A DNA stretch of 22,300 bases from Bacteroidales bacterium (GTDB taxonomy: Bacteria > Bacteroidota > Bacteroidia > Bacteroidales > Bacteroidaceae), in contig SFFY01000039.1 in the NCBI GenBank assembly GCA_004556745.1, forward strand, positions 1 to 22,300, read 5' to 3'. The notes beneath the pieces are model-generated. The model was not told the DNA's origin and made no database searches. It saw nothing but the letters and a program-made list of their open reading frames with translations. Positions within the stretch are counted from its first letter, which is position 1, and each line of letters starts with the position of its first letter. Positions 22,226 to 22,300 of the stretch are shown here, in pieces. Position numbers and translations under genes: made by a program.

Positions 22226-22300
22226 TCATTTATCCAATTCTTGATATTTACTTTGTTGACTCTTGTACTCCGGCACAATCTCCTTCATCTTCTTTACTAT
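22226..22300 (-). CDS. Partial CDS: C-terminus of a CapD/FlaA1-like polysaccharide biosynthesis protein
   Basis: Only the last 24 codons are inside the window. They read IVKKMKEIVPEYKSQQSKYQ and end ELDK before TGA. The MK.IVPE.KS..S.YE.LD ending is what I remember for NDP-sugar epimerase/4,6-dehydratase proteins of the CapD/FlaA1 group in Bacteroidales capsule loci. The rest lies beyond the right edge, so the assignment is tentative; that an ORF ends here is more certain than its family. Confidence 0.5.
   Translation of the reverse strand: MVKKMKEIVPEYKSQQSKYQELDK

Overview
The window looks like chromosome from a Bacteroidales bacterium, most plausibly a Prevotellaceae relative. The pointers are: an Fkp-type fused fucokinase/GDP-fucose pyrophosphorylase; a Vor/Kor-type 2-oxoacid:ferredoxin oxidoreductase operon; a secreted protein ending in the YDLSGRRV...GIYII..KKVIVK tail common in this order; a remnant of an Rpn/PD-(D/E)XK nuclease gene; and several promoters of the Bacteroidetes type (-7 TAnnTTTG with a -33 TTG or TTTG). 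Coding DNA is GC-rich, so the opposite strand carries long spurious ORFs. Almost every real gene is on the minus strand. No tRNA, rRNA, CRISPR array or intact insertion sequence was seen.

Layout, in the direction of minus-strand transcription (high to low coordinates). (1) 22226-22300: 3' end of a CapD/FlaA1-like gene. (2) 21746-22225: no gene, but a promoter and a terminator enclosing about 140 nt without an ORF. (3) 21745-19489: a 658-residue secreted protein and a 62-residue peptide, with a promoter and terminator that match those of the empty unit. (4) 18401-19560: an AT-rich island with the only supported plus-strand gene (18885-19250), the Rpn-type remnant and hairpin repeats. (5) 18311-13896: an operon of TPR protein, ferredoxin, oxidoreductase alpha, a two-helix membrane protein, oxidoreductase beta and gamma, an 87-residue protein and an acyltransferase. 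(6) pgk with its own promoter and terminator. (7) A lipoprotein resembling ABC-transporter binding proteins, then a large TPR protein. (8) 9282-2084: a tight six-gene cluster: polyprenol-phosphate sugar synthase, dihydroorotase, stand-alone MetH reactivation domain, acyltransferase, GtrA-like protein, fkp. (9) A secreted 5'-nucleotidase-like phosphoesterase.

How the genes work together. Region 5 encodes all four subunits of a ferredoxin-dependent 2-oxoacid oxidoreductase plus two small conserved-looking accessory proteins. Region 8 mixes envelope functions (polyprenol-phosphate sugar synthesis, a GtrA-like membrane protein, a phospholipid acyltransferase, GDP-fucose for surface glycans) with pyrimidine synthesis and cobalamin enzyme reactivation.

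The most unusual content is between the genes. (a) Octamer repeats of AGTARACG, including a 12-copy array between the beta and gamma genes, whose CGTTTACTAA edge (minus strand) lies next to the start codons of several genes. (b) A hairpin family with constant flanks and variable but complementary arms. (c) GGGCGT...ACGCCC palindromes. (d) Two nearly identical poly-C-linked promoters and two nearly identical GNRA-loop terminators, one pair around real genes and the other around an ORF-less stretch that may be a small RNA or an emptied cassette.
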